A stretch of 64,000 bases of DNA from J054 sp963850255 (GTDB lineage: Bacteria > Pseudomonadota > Gammaproteobacteria > Steroidobacterales > GCA-2729495), in NCBI GenBank assembly GCA_963850255.1, contig CAWKLL010000028.1:62001-126000 (forward strand). Direction: 5' to 3'. Made by a program: the position numbers and the translations under genes. Numbering within the stretch: the first letter of the stretch is position 1; the number at the start of each line of letters is the position of its first letter. The notes below the pieces were generated by a model. That model had not been told where the DNA came from. It was given only the letters and a program-made list of their open reading frames with translations, and did no database searches. Positions 28,671 through 40,518 of the stretch are shown in pieces.

Positions 28671-31600
28671 CTAAGCAAGCCGCTCTGCAGCGATAACGCT
28701 CCACTTGTCCGCACCAAGCAGAGTCTCCAAGGCAGCCTGACCGGAAGTGCCGAAAAAGGTCTTCGCTCCATCGACTCCAACATCCTCGATACTCTTCATT
28801 GATTCAATAACCTCACCGATAAGCTTCTCGGGAGACGACGTTTCCGGGTCAATATCCTTCAGCTTGGCACATTGACGGCAGAGCCAAGGCACATCAAGGA
28901 CCTTGACACGGATGAACTCGGCAAGCATATCGCCAAGGTACTGGAATGCGCGTGGCGAATCAATGACGAAGCTATCTATGAACTCAACTAGCTCTCCCAC
29001 CGGAGTCTCAAAGTCTGAGCGAGATAGCTTCCCCTTCTCCGCCAAGATTGAGAGCATCTCGATAATTACCTCCCTCTCGGCATCCTTGCAATCCATGGCG
29101 GCATCAGTATTGATCTGTACAAGTGTCTGGCCTGCATTAGGAGTCGACGCAAGCTCATCCATAGTAAGTAACAGCTCTTCTTCATTACTATCCGCCGTGA
29201 ACTCGGCCTTCATGTTCTTCACCTTCTGCTCAAGCTTCGAAGCACTCAGAGGTGGCGGACCAGAAGACTTAGGAGGAGGGGGACTACGGCTTGGAGCACG
29301 CGACTCCTTCTTGCTACCAGGAGGAGGAGTCTTGGCGCCACCTCCCCTAGAAGGCAATGGTTGGCCACGGGCAACAACGGTAAATCCATGCTCATCAACT
29401 TGAGGTTTGGACGATGGCCTACGCGACGTATTGTCACCTCGCCCTCCGTAGAAGCTTCCTCCACCATCCCTTCTACTGTCCCTCCTACTATCACGCCTGT
29501 CACCACCACGATAGTCAGCCCCCCCGCGGCCGCCTCCGCCACGGCCACCACCACCTCCGCGGCCGCCATACCCACGCCCCCCCTGAGCTGACTGCTGAGC
29601 CTGCATGCGTTCTTCTCTCTCAAACTCCTTCTTGATCTCATCTAACGTCTTGGCTGTCTCCTTCTCTCTGCGAGCCTTCCAATTGTTAGCACGAAGATCG
29701 ATTAAATCCTTGTACATAAAGCGGTACCTTGAGCTAAGGCGCTTGTCGTCGCTAAGCTTCTCCATTTTCTTGAAGTATACATTCATGTACGACCTTGCAC
29801 CAGGATGATCCATGGTCTTGCCAATAGTCGTGAATAAATTGCATAGCGCCTCGTGGTCCTCTTCATCCATATCGTCATCCTTGACATCAACAAGTTGGCC
29901 AGTCGTCGGATCTTCTTCGAGCTTCATGAGAGATTGGATGCAATACTTCATAATCCTCTCCTTGAGCATGTCCTTCTTGTAGAGCTCGCCAATAAAGCGA
30001 ATGTTACTGTTTAGGTAAGCAATAAACAGTGGTAACAATCGCGCAGGCGAAATGGTGTAGCGATGATACATACATAATACGGAGGTGAGATGGTGTAGAC
30101 ATACATGATAAGAACATTACAGCCAATGTCAATTCGTACAAGAGAAACGCTCAAGCACGAATGATTAAAAAAACACCGCCTCTACTTACCCAAGCATCTG
30201 CTTCTTAATCATCATTCGACGGAACTCAAGATCTTCCTCCGTCTCGTTGCGTTTGGCTTCCGTCAACGTATCTTTTGTACGTTGATATTCAGTCATCTCT
30301 TCTTTCCAGTGCACGTAAATGTCTTGCTTGTTGAATTCGTCCTCGCACTTGTTAAGTAGAGACCTCTTGAAGCTATTCTGCTTCAATCCATCGTTCATAG
30401 CTTCACGATCGGTAAGAAAGATATCAGACATTTGCTGCCCAATCTCCTCCGCCTGGTCCTTGGGAAAGAAGACGACATAGTACTTATCTCCCTCTGGATC
30501 GCCCTCGGTGCGTAGCGACTTGATGAAGATACCTTGGCGGATCTTGACATTGTGAAGCACAAGCTCTTGATCGCCCCTCTTGACCGGATCGGGGCAATTA
30601 TCCGCATCTAGAGCAGCACCTATACACTCTTCAGGCGTCTCGAAGGGACCAATAACTTCGTCGTCGTTGGTGTCGACATCATTCGACCACCTGTAGACCA
30701 AGCTCCGAAGATGACGTGCCTCCACCTTCAGTACCACCTTCAGCGGCTCCTCGTCACTTTCAATCAACTTGACAAAGTCCGCCTTCTTGGCCGTCTGACT
30801 CAAGCGGAGACACAGGTCAGAGTACATGTCACCAAAGGACGGCTCGAAAATGGCCTTTTCGTAGACATGCTTAATGATCATGACCAACATTTCGTTACTC
30901 AGGATGGGAATCTCACACATTTGAGCAGATAGCCTATCAAACTTTTCCTTGGTCATCTTGTTGAGGATACCCTTGAGCTTCTTCTCCGTCGTCAACATCA
31001 TAGAAGTGGACTTAACAGGAACCCATCTGTTCTCGTTGCGCTGTAAAGGAGCGACGGGTGTACCATCATCTAGGAAGTTAGGATCGGGATCATTCTTACC
31101 TCGACGTCCCCTACCTCCACGTTGGTTAGGATGAGGCCGGGGAGGGGCCTGTCCTCTTGACCACTCGTTGTCTCCTTTACCAGCGGATTGGCGGCGATTG
31201 CCACCGCCACCACCACCACCACGTCCAGGAGGAGGTGCCGACCCCCTTTGCCAGCCCGATCCGCCTCCACCACCACCACCACGACCGCCTCTGCCACCTC
31301 CGGCAGCACGCTGGATGGTCTGATCGGGAAGGTCATCAGGACGGCAACAGCAAATGTCAAGATCGCGGAACCCAAGAAGCTCAGCCTTGGACCAGACGAT
31401 GCGCCTCTTCTTTGCCGCAGGGCCATCAGCACCAGTCGGTGCCGGCACTGGCAGCAGCACCAGGCGTAGCTACACCAGGACGCAGGCCACCAGGACGGAG
31501 TCCTCCCATCGGAGATGCTCCAGGACGAAGACTGCCACCGGGAGTACTCATACCAGGACGCAATCCACCGGGACGGAGTTGGGAGGCGGATGGAGTAGCT

Positions 31601-33985
31601 GCAGCAGACGCCGCGGCTGCGGGTGCATCGGTAGGGGTGGCAGGAGCCGCCGCGTCCACAGCTGGATCAGCGGCGTCAGCATTTCCTTCTTCGGGAATAG
31701 TAGGCGGCGCCTCTTCTCCGGCACTATCCTCGGTTTTGGCGGCTGTCTCCTTTGCCGCCAATTCCTTGGCATCTAGGCGACTAGCAAGGCTGCTTAGCGA
31801 TCCTCCACCAGCGGCCTTCCTAGCTTCCATAGCAGCCCTACGCTCTTCCTGCCTGCGTTCTTCAGCAGCCTTGCGCTCGGCTGCTTCAGCACGGGCACGG
31901 TCTTCAATCTCCTTTCGAGCCTTGGCGACTTGCTCTCGCTGCTTCTCTTCGGCCTCCTTCCTCGCCTTTTCTTCTGCCTCCTTCATCGCCTTTTCTTCGG
32001 CAAGACGCTTGGCCTCGGCTTCAGCCCTGACCCTTTCTTCCTCGGCCTTCTTAGCAGCAGCTTCTTCGTCCTTCTTCTTGACAGCAGCTGCGCCACCCTC
32101 AGCGATTGAGCGCTCGATGGCTTCACGCAGCTTGGCGCCAGCTGCCTCGGACTCAGCCTTGCGAGCGACCTCCTCCTTCTTACTCTCATCCTCGTCACTT
32201 GCAGCAGCGGGGGTGGTGGTAGTGGCGGACGTCGTGGTGGCAGTGGTACTGTCTTCGGCTGGGGCGGATGCATCGCTGCCACCATAGTTACCACCGACCG
32301 AAGCTGCCGCGGCTAGAGTGCTACCTGCGGGGGCAGGAACTGGAGCGGTTCCTGCACCGTCAGTCGCGGGGACAGTAGCCGGGGACGGGGTAGATGACGT
32401 AACAGGAGACTTCTTTGGAGCAGCACCACTAAGATCAATGACATTGCCATCCTTATCCTGTTTATGTGCGAAAGGAAGAAAAGTGCAGAGGGATTATATA
32501 AATGTATCATGAGTTGACGGATTGACGTGCTGGGAGCAAGACTCTTGCATACGCACATATTTACGCATGCACACTGTAGATCTCTACTCTAACTCACAGT
32601 AATCTTGAGCACCTTCCTCTCCCTAGGCTTGGCGGCTGCGGCCACGGCAGCGGCAGCAAGGGTAGACGTTCCGGCCCCGGCACCACCAGGGCCGCCACCC
32701 GGTCCGCCATACGGAGGTCTACCCCCACCCTGCTGGAACTGCGGCGGCAATCCCGGCTGGACGGGTCTCATACCGCCACCCGGAGGAGGTGGACCACCAA
32801 CCGCACCGCCGCCTGCAGCGTATGGGTTGTAGTTGGGCGGGGGACCCCCACCGGCACCCTGAGGAAGACCTGGCTGGACGGGACGCATGCCCTGCGGGGC
32901 GCCGCCAACGCCACCGCCACCTCCTCCAGGCTGCTGTCCTCCACCACCACCTGCTGCTGCTGCTGCACCAGCCGAAGGGGCGGGAGCAGATCCAGGTGCC
33001 GCCCCGGGAGCAGGCACACCACCACTGCCGCCGCCGCCCTGTCCTTGTTGCTGCTGAGCCGGTTGAGGAGGAGGCCCTGGGGGGACCATGCCGGGCTGCA
33101 TAATCATCCCACCTGGGGGCGGCATACCGTCTGTGGCATGTACGTTTAAATTTCGCATAGGGAGTAACAGGCAAAGAAGAAGATGAGATAGAGATCACAA
33201 AACTGTTGGGAGACAAAGGGATATGATTCAATAATATGCACTGGAATGTAATTCATATATATATATATATATATATGATGATTAGAACAGCATCAGTACA
33301 TTTCTCCATATTATTCTTGAAAGCCAAGAAACACTGCATCGGGTAGCTCAAATGAAATGTACACATACATACGGTCTCGTATAATGATGATGCAATGAAA
33401 AAGGATCGCGCTCATCATCAGATAATATTTATATGGTTGTATCCACGACAGGTTTTTCACGAAGTATATTTCAATATCAACTGAACATGAATTGAACTGA
33501 ATCTATCCTTCCATTTTTCAATTTAGTGGGAAAAAAAAAAACTCACACTGAGGAGGCATCTGCCCGTACATGGGATGATGAGCCCCGGCGTAAATGGGCA
33601 CCCCGCCCGGTCCCATGGCCACGGGCGGTCCGCCGGGGCCGCCGTACATGATGGGCTGCCCGCCCGGTCCGTACATCGCCCCTCCCGGCGGCATGCCCGC
33701 CGCTGACTGGAGGGAGCTCTGCTGCCCTCCGTAGGCCCCGCCGCCACGGCCTCTGCCGCCGCGGCCGGAGTAGCGGCCGGAGCGTCCTCCGCGGCCGCGG
33801 CCGCCGCCGCCATCGTAGCGACCGCCGCCGCGGCCGTGGTATCCTCCCGAGCCACGTCCGCCGCCGATGCCGCTACCGTCGGGACCACGACCTCCCGCGC
33901 CGCCTGTCCCTCGCCCTCCGCCGCCGTTGTTGCTGCTGTTCCCGCCGCCGCTGCCAGATCCGGTGGCAGCCTGGAGGGACGACAT
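28671..33985 (-). CDS. Eukaryotic translation initiation factor 4G (4 exons, one frameshift)
   Basis: eIF4G is the scaffold of the cap-binding complex. Exons 33985-33547, 33130-32598, 32457-30190 and 30006-28671 join in phase, except for a single extra base near 31,430, and encode about 1524 residues. The N-terminus is an RGG/Gly-Pro-rich low-complexity stretch. KVLKITDKDGNVIDLSG follows, then a long charged KE-rich helix. A WSKAELLGF segment lies where the eIF4E-binding motif is expected. The MIF4G domain covers KLKGILNKMTKEKFDRL to MYKDLIDLRANNW. A second RGG region and a C-terminal MA3-type helical domain (ELLLTMDEL...IEMLSILAEKGKL) complete the protein. A paralogue of the eIFiso4G type is possible. 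Confidence 0.87.
33253..33277. repeat. (AT)n microsatellite
   Basis: An uninterrupted run of AT dinucleotides lies inside the first intron of the eIF4G gene (33,131-33,546). It is a simple repeat with no assigned role. Confidence 0.9.
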
Positions 33986-34510
33986 TTGTTTGTTCCTTTG
34001 TTGTTCAAAGGCAGTAATCTACCTGCTTTCTACAGCTATTCTTGCTACTGCAATGTAGTATTGTAGGGATTGTTTCTCGTGTCCTTCGATTCGACTGAAG
34101 CTCTACTCTAGAGAAATTTCTAGTATCTGCGCACGATCAGGGCCACACGTCCCTCCCTCTCTCTCTCTCCTCTTCTTGCGAACACGGGCCGATCAGCACT
34201 CGAGCTCGAAGGCGAAAGGATGATAGGTAGTACTAGTACTACGAGTACTAGAGTAGAGTAGGAGTGATGGGCATTGTTACTCTTACAAGGCAGAAGGCTC
34301 TCGATCGATCGATCGAGATTCATCATTGCTTGGCCTGGGGCGGGCGGGCGCGGGCGGATATCGACTGACTTTCTCGCGCGCGAAGAACGCGCGACGCGGG
34401 TGGGACGTGTGGGGCTGGCGTGCGTCTGGAATTCGGACGGAAGGACAGACCATTCTGCTGCTGCATTCGCTTCGCCGCCTGATATCGATATCTTTTGCAC
34501 CGAAGCGACG
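33986..34510. other. eIF4G upstream region
   Basis: No gene is supported. The stretch holds a (GATC)n run near 34,302-34,317, GC-rich patches and repeated TACTAG words near 34,230. It should contain the eIF4G promoter. Confidence 0.5.
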
Positions 34511-35138
34511 CTGTACATACCCGTATTATCTGCTGGTGGTAGATCATTATTCCAAATACTCTTGGATAGGTTCTATGCACAATAAAACTACTTCAGAAGT
34601 AACACGTGCACTAAACGAACTTATGGTTGAAACACAATCTATAGGACGCACGAAACGTATTCAATATTATACGGGGTGATGCAGATTCATCTTTCCTGTC
34701 AGCCGAATTCCAACAATGGTCAATTGACAACAAGATAGCTGCTGATTTCGCAGCTATATGCTTCTGTACGACATGAAGCATCTCGGCACGAAGACATACG
34801 ACGCAAAGAAATTAACGTTGCCAAATCCACCGACGGTAATAATGGTAGATAACAAGGCAGCGGTACAGATGTCATTGAATGGAAAATTGACAAAGCATAC
34901 GCGACACATTTCGCGTCGCTTTCATTACGTAAAAGAAGGATCGAAGCTGAAGCTACATACAATTACCTGGTGCCCAGGCGATGATATGGTAGCAGATATT
35001 ATGACGAAAAGTACCGATCCAGCGAAGACGAAGCCCCAGAGGGATAGGGCATTCTATCGCCTACCAAAGTTCCTGTGGAACTAACAGCGCTTTGAGCGCA
35101 ATCGAGCGAAGGATTACCAGCAATGGTTTGACGGGGGG
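34511..35138 (+). mobile_element. Internally deleted Copia retrotransposon (integrase and RNase H fragments)
   Basis: From about 34,520 the translation reads YLLVVDHYSKYSWIG...., a Ty1/Copia integrase core. It continues after a one-base slip near 34,676 as GDADSSFLSAEFQQWSIDNKI. It then jumps near 34,745 into the C-terminal RNase H domain (YDMKHLG, IMVDNKAAVQMSLNGKLTK, RHISRRFHYVKEG, DDMVADIMTKS), ending at 35,084. All of reverse transcriptase is missing, so this is a dead, deleted copy with its 5' end gone. A G-rich polypurine tract (ACGGGGGG, about 35,131-35,138) directly precedes the LTR. Confidence 0.85.
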
Positions 35139-35478
35139 TGTTGAAATGCCTGTCAAAATGACTCTTGGTCAGTTTAAGGGCCTCTCTACGTCGTCATACC
35201 GGATTATACCTATTAGGGCCTTAATGACCAACATCGTTATACCGCGGACGCAATGACCTTTATTTGAGTACCGCGGATGCCTGTTAGGGTTAGGGGGAGA
35301 CTATCGGGTCATTCTGACCCTTAGGCCTAGAGGCCTACATCTACGATGTACGCCTGTACGCCGCGCTCCCTCGCTTACCTCTTCGTGCAAACCGTTGCCT
35401 CACCCTTCTGCTTTTTAATGTGAAGAGAGGAGACCAGTAAGGTCTCATATTCTTTTCTAAGCCTAAATACAATCAACA
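35139..35478 (+). repeat. 3' LTR of the Copia element
   Basis: The repeat starts TGTTG immediately after the polypurine tract and ends CAACA, a perfect five-base terminal inverted pair, at a length of 340 bases. The 5' LTR is absent from the window, so identity between LTRs cannot be measured. A short TTAGGGTTAGGG word lies inside. Confidence 0.75.
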
Positions 35479-35539
35479 AACAAGAGAGCTCTCTACCCAA
35501 CTAATATATACTAGTATACTTCAGTCAGCAACCTTCTGC

Positions 35540-35800
35540 AGAGGAAACTGACACCTAACTTTCCATTAAAGAGCTCCTTGTAGTGGTTTCGTCATGCAAT
35601 CTCCTACCATATTTCTCCGGTAGGGCACCATTCGATGTTGAGGTCGCCGTTAGCAATCCTATCGGTGATGAAAAAATAACAAATGTCAATGTGCTTGGTG
35701 CGCTTGGAGCTTGATGACTTGCCGTTCTTAGCAAGTAACATTGCACTCTCTTGTTGTCCTGGAAAAGGACATTATCGTTCACCTTGTAGTTAGTTAGTGG
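35540..35800 (-). mobile_element. Second Copia remnant, RNase H end, decayed
   Basis: On the minus strand, across frameshifts, one can read VLFQDN, then CYFFITDRIANGDLNIEWCP and MTKPLQGALFNGKLGVSF. This is the typical C-terminus of Copia RNase H of a different lineage from the plus-strand copy next to it. It abuts the other element's LTR, which suggests nested insertion. The stretch onward to 36,352 may hold further decayed element sequence but nothing readable. Confidence 0.75.
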
Positions 35801-36110
35801 AGAATGAGCCTGAAAATGCTCTCGCCGGCCTGTAGCTCCGCAAACTTGTCTTCGGATGGTGAGCTACGAGTCGTTTACGGACCAGCTCTTGAGAGGGAGT
35901 GTAAGGATAACAAGCAGTTATCCAACCTTAGAGAAACGTACGGAGTATTAGAAGATCTCCTACGTCTCAATATGTTGGGCTTGCCCTTCAAATACATGTC
36001 ATGTATGTCTACATACCAGTCTGTCCTTCGCCCGTCGTTGAGAACCTTACTCAGAGGGAGGGTTCTCTGGCATCCGCGGTCGTACTGCGCACCACGTAAG
36101 TAGAACGTAT

Positions 36111-36138
36111 GTTCGAACGTTTTAGAGAACGTTCGAAC
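36111..36138. repeat. Perfect 11-base inverted repeat
   Basis: GTTCGAACGTT at 36111-36121 pairs with AACGTTCGAAC at 36128-36138 around a six-base loop. Its position near the polyQ gene's 3' end and within Copia debris leaves its role open. Confidence 0.8.
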
Positions 36139-36352
36139 CTGTTCATTGCGGTACTATCGAATTAACATTACCGCAAACTCATTGTCACAGCAGAAAGAGC
36201 GCAGCTCAAATGCTCACTTATTAAAATTAGGTCAAAGTAACAAAGCCCAAACCGATAGCACCACAGTAGGTGCACTATTCATTCTAAGACCCAGGTACGT
36301 GTAATGCATTAAATTATTACATAGGATTTAGGCGCCTTTTAAGAGCTCACCA

Positions 36353-38401
36353 TTAAGCCTCCAACGGGATAAAGTCATAGGCTCCATTCTTGCCGCCACT
36401 CCGACTTGACACATCGTCAGCCAGACTGACAGTTGCTGCAGCAGCAGCTGCTGCCTCGATTCCCTCGTGTCCCTGGCCAGACTGCTTTGACAACAGTCCT
36501 TCTGCGCCGTCGCTTCCGCCCTTTCGGGACTGATGCTTCCCAGCGCCTAGCTTCATCTTGCCCTTGAGGAGGGTGCCTACTATACCGATGCCTGGAGGCT
36601 GCTGATCTATGCTGTTGTTGCTGCTTTTGTTATTGAGGTAATTTTTCCGGTACTCGGCCTTGGCTGATAATCCGCCCTTCTTATGCTTTCCCTTGCGAAG
36701 TTTACGGGCGGGGGTTTCTTGCGGTTTAGGAATACTACCAGCCTCAGATATTAGGTACGGGTCAGCATCGTCAGAAGAAGGATGAAGTGATCGGAAGGAT
36801 CCGCCAGTGGCTAAGAAGCGACGCGATTCGCCGTACCGCTCCATCTGTCGTGCCGACCGTAAATTTTCCAGAACGGAGGAGTCCTTCGGAATGTGTGGAA
36901 TTTGCCCGTCGTTGCGTCGACTGCTGTTGGCGGCCCTTTCCGGTCGACCACGGAGGACGTCTGGAGTAAGACGAGATGGACCACCAGAGCGGTAAAGCAT
37001 CGGCCTCCCTCCTCGCGACGGTATTGCTGGTGGTGGTGGTGCCGATGCGGGACTTCCATTGCCACTCTGACTCTTTCTAGATGCTCCCACAGCGCCTGTC
37101 CGGACGGCCAAACCCGAATCAACGCCAATCGGACGTGTGGCACGACGAGCAGATGATGAAGACGTGGGCAACGAACCAGTGCTACCTCGACGTGTTGCTA
37201 GACGAGCTGACCGAGAATCGAGCAGGACTTGAGGACGGAGGGCAGGGCCACGCACAACGTCATCCTCGTTGTCGTCAGATCGCGATACCTGCAGCGTCAA
37301 TGCCGATCTAGACAACGACGACTCCGCTACGTCTTCGCTACCACCATGCGTCTTGCGCGATCGTGATATCGCCGCCCGCGCCGACCTAGCCGCTCTAGCA
37401 ATCTGTACCATGTCCTCCCGTACCATCTGCTCGACAAGCTCTGCATCCTCCTTGGCGAGCTGAAGCGCCGTCGCAACACAATCGGCGGTTTTCTGACGCG
37501 AAACCTCGCCCAGCGCATCAGGATCGAGCAACATAGAGCCCTCGACGGTCTCTCCCCATTCGTCTTGACCATCGTTGGCATCAATCACATCCCACTGCCT
37601 ATCCTGCTCATCGAGCACGGCATCCCACGTCCTTTCGCGCGCCCGACGGAGCTGGGCACGTTCCTCCGCCGTTCTCATCCCCTCTAGACCGCGACCATCT
37701 GGTAGTTCCGAGTCATTGTCGTTTTCACCGTTTTCGTCGCTACTGGTATCCGCGCGCCCACTCTCCGCCTGAGTTAGCGCATACAAGGCGTTGGCAACGT
37801 CCTCCTGCATATCGTCCAAATCCCGTTCCGAGTACCATATGGCGGCAACTTCCTCGTCGGTCATTCCCGACACCGCCTCCACGTCGTGGGTGGTCGTACA
37901 ATCGAGATTGAAGGATACAGCCTTTCTACATGTAGCGTAGATTGGGTTGGACAACCGACGCGATCTCTGCTGTTGTTGCTGCTGCTGATTGCGGCGCGAG
38001 CGGTTCCTAGCCGGCGTCGTTACGATGGTAAAGGGCGCAGCGCTGGGTGCAGCTGACGAGACGTCGATGGATGAGTTGCTCACTGATATGGACGTCTCGG
38101 CAGTATCCGCAATACTTGATAATGATTCGGCGGCCGTCTGTTGTTGTTGCTGCTGCTGCTTTGCGGCCTCATTGTCCACGAACGATTCCGTCGATTCTTG
38201 TTGTTGTTGCTGTTGCTGTTGCTCCTGGGCCTGGGCGCTTTCCATGGCACCAAGGCTCGTGGAAAGGGACGGCCCCCGTCGAGCCCGACGTGACAAGCGG
38301 CTGGGCTTGGATAGGATTATTATCCCATCGTCACAACCGCCGTCGCCGCCGGCCGAGGGAGACGTATTGGTATTTGTAACATCGGCAGCTGGGTCGATCA
38401 T
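36353..38401 (-). CDS. PolyQ, low-complexity protein of diatom type, unknown function
   Basis: A single-exon frame of 682 residues. Two runs of seven to nine Gln lie in the first 100 residues and another near residue 140. A compact conserved block follows at about 160-215 (KAVSFNLDCTTTHDVEAVSG, then MTDEEVAAIWYSERDLDDMQ). Short blocks of the form VSF..V....eeE...iWYs..dl are common in many otherwise unrelated diatom proteins. A helical acidic region (RERTWDAVLDEQDRQWDVIDAND) and a basic, Ser/Gly-rich tail complete it. No enzyme motif or membrane segment is visible. Function is unknown; it may be nuclear or cytoplasmic and regulatory. Confidence 0.7.
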   Translation of the reverse strand: MIDPAADVTNTNTSPSAGGDGGCDDGIIILSKPSRLSRRARRGPSLSTSLGAMESAQAQEQQQQQQQQESTESFVDNEAAKQQQQQQQTAAESLSSIADTAETSISVSNSSIDVSSAAPSAAPFTIVTTPARNRSRRNQQQQQQQRSRRLSNPIYATCRKAVSFNLDCTTTHDVEAVSGMTDEEVAAIWYSERDLDDMQEDVANALYALTQAESGRADTSSDENGENDNDSELPDGRGLEGMRTAEERAQLRRARERTWDAVLDEQDRQWDVIDANDGQDEWGETVEGSMLLDPDALGEVSRQKTADCVATALQLAKEDAELVEQMVREDMVQIARAARSARAAISRSRKTHGGSEDVAESSLSRSALTLQVSRSDDNEDDVVRGPALRPQVLLDSRSARLATRRGSTGSLPTSSSSARRATRPIGVDSGLAVRTGAVGASRKSQSGNGSPASAPPPPAIPSRGGRPMLYRSGGPSRLTPDVLRGRPERAANSSRRNDGQIPHIPKDSSVLENLRSARQMERYGESRRFLATGGSFRSLHPSSDDADPYLISEAGSIPKPQETPARKLRKGKHKKGGLSAKAEYRKNYLNNKSSNNSIDQQPPGIGIVGTLLKGKMKLGAGKHQSRKGGSDGAEGLLSKQSGQGHEGIEAAAAAAATVSLADDVSSRSGGKNGAYDFIPLEA

Positions 38402-39906
38402 TACTGTCTCTCTAGGTAAACTAACGAAACTCTTCTCTTAGCTCAAGTACTAATACCAGTAATACCAGGTAGTAATAGTAGTCGTCTTTCACCTTCTCGA
38501 TTGCTCTCGACCGTGCGGCGTGTCGTTTATCGCTTTCTGTTCCTTGTTTGAACGATCGAATTTGCGAGACACTCAACTCAACTCACACGCACAAGATGTG
38601 ACTTTAACTCCAGGATTGTTATTATGCCTTTGTCGAGCGATTGCCACTGGCTAGAGAAGATGATAATCTGCATTCGCCTACCATGGTACTCTAAATCTTG
38701 TTAGAGATCTACTACGGTAGAGTACCGGAACAGCCTGGCTGTATCTGAATGATTTAGAGAGCTTCGAAGCTGTACCGGTAACCGGTAGCCTACCCCGCGC
38801 CCCGCGCCCGCTCTACGGTAGCCTACGCTAGAGGCTACTCTAGCTAGTACTAGTAGAGAGAGAGAGTACCTAGGTAGCCTAGGAATTCCTAGTTCCTACG
38901 AGTACCTTACTCGTACATGAGTGACAGACGCAATCATAAACCAGGCTGGTTTATGATTCGTAACCCTAACCCTGATAGATTTCCCCGGGCTTGCTCTTGC
39001 GCGCACACGAATTTCTGTGACGGCTAAGTCTTTCGCGGAAAATGCAGCAGTGTAGCTAGCAGCATGTCTTGCTGCAGGCAGCATTGCATGCTATGATTCG
39101 TACACTCGTACATGCATATATTATAACAACATCTGTTTCTAGAGTTTATATCTTTGATTGTGGAAACTGTTGGCAAGTTGGCAAGAGCTGCTGGCGTACA
39201 TGTACACACATGTTGCTAGCATCAACTGCCGTTCTTTCCTGATTCTCCAAAGTATCAAATAATACTGACGTAGGTTGCATATGTCCTATGTCCACCACTA
39301 TATCACCGAATACAAACAAACTAGGACTCTGCTCCGTATTGTCTCCAAATAAAGTGCGTAGACCTGCACACAACGTCCACTATTCAATACATGACATGTA
39401 CATGTAGGCCGCATTGTGTACACAAAAAATCATAAGATAATGCAACTCTCTCGTGTCAGCGATGATTACTCTCATCAAGCGGTAGCTAGTAGCGAATCAC
39501 TTACTCTCTCTACAGTAGTAATATAATCTCCTAAAGTCTAGTAACTCAACTATCTAATAGAACAATTAGATGCTAAGCTGATAATAGAGTTGACTCTAGG
39601 ACATGAAAGATATGAGGCCGAGACGAGATCACGAGACGGGAGAGGACGAACCGATATCCAGCTGATGGAGCCCGACTCCATTCCCGTCGCCATTGCCAAG
39701 CCCGCTTTCGCCGCGTGCGATATCCCTATGTCTGCAGCAAACTCCAGCGTTAATAGCGGCGGTTGCAGCTGTACTATCAGGAATTCGACTCGGCGTCGTT
39801 GCATCCAGTATCGCGGCGTCATAGATTTATCGCGGCGTTATAGGTTGGCCGTCGCTTCAGCATTGATGAGGTCGGTCTCGCCCTTGTTCAGAAGATCAAC
39901 TCAGCG
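38402..39906. other. Gene-poor region
   Basis: No credible gene. It contains clustered palindromic words (TACCGGTA, CTAGTACTAG, AGAGAGAG runs near 38,840-38,880) upstream of the polyQ gene and one foldback repeat copy near 38,932. It is otherwise AT-rich unique sequence. Confidence 0.55.
38932..38958. repeat. Palindromic foldback repeat, short copy
   Basis: AATCATAAACCAG (38932-38944) and CTGGTTTATGATT (38946-38958) form 13-base arms with a single-base centre. They are followed directly by GTAACCCTAACCCTG, a telomere-like word. The same arms recur near 40,519-40,702. Confidence 0.88.
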
Positions 39907-40311
39907 GTCCCTATGATCTTCCTTGCCCCATCTCAAAGTGCACTCGACGCAGAATGACTTGCCGCAGATCAGCGTTCTGTCAATACCGTTATTACATCGG
40001 CCATTCGGATCCTGGACACGGCATCGGTGGTCCGTTCTGATGTATACATCGTAAACGTGTCCAAGGGACCACTCCCCCCGGAGAAAGGTAGATGGTAGCT
40101 GAGGCGGACACGCTGTACGATGGTCGTTCTTCGTCTGTTGATCCATCGCGTGGTCCTCGGTTGCCTGAATTTCGGCAGCATGGTCGGGGTCGATATCGAC
40201 CTGTAACAACTCGCTGTCGCTGGTAGCTTCCTCCCGTAAGACTGCTGCTTCTGAGGCGGCAGCGGCGGCGGCAGGAGGCAGCCCTTGCCGCCATTGATGC
40301 TGGGTCGACAT
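39907..40311 (-). CDS. Possible small Cys-containing protein, doubtful
   Basis: An open frame of about 134 residues from the ATG at 40311, with a further ATG 12 codons upstream. The N-terminus is Ala-rich and acidic. The C-terminus has several cysteines (HRCRV, RCNNG, LICGKSFCVECTLRWG) that could bind zinc and loosely recall the Cys-rich tail of piggyBac-type transposases. There is no clear family match and no neighbour to support it. It may be a degraded transposon piece or chance. Confidence 0.3.
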
Positions 40312-40518
40312 CTTGGTTTGTTTGTTGTTGGCCGCTCTCGACGGCACTCCTCTCGCTCGGTCTCGATCTCTCGCTCTCGATCTCTCTCTGCCTCTTGGCC
40401 CGATTTTTGCTTCGTCCTCGCGGTACGAGCTCGTAGAAGTGTCAGATATTGAGCCGTTTAATTTAGATTCAAACTTATTGGGCTCTTCTAAGTATCATTA
40501 AAAGTACCATGGCGAAAA

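Noticed and set aside
30190..31460. Splitting the eIF4G region into four genes
   Set aside because: Splice phases and the MIF4G domain, which crosses the 30,190/30,006 junction, require one gene.
31157..32287. 376-codon plus-strand frame rich in Ala/Ser
   Set aside because: It lies opposite the eIF4G coding exon and mirrors its low-complexity KE- and GP-rich codons.
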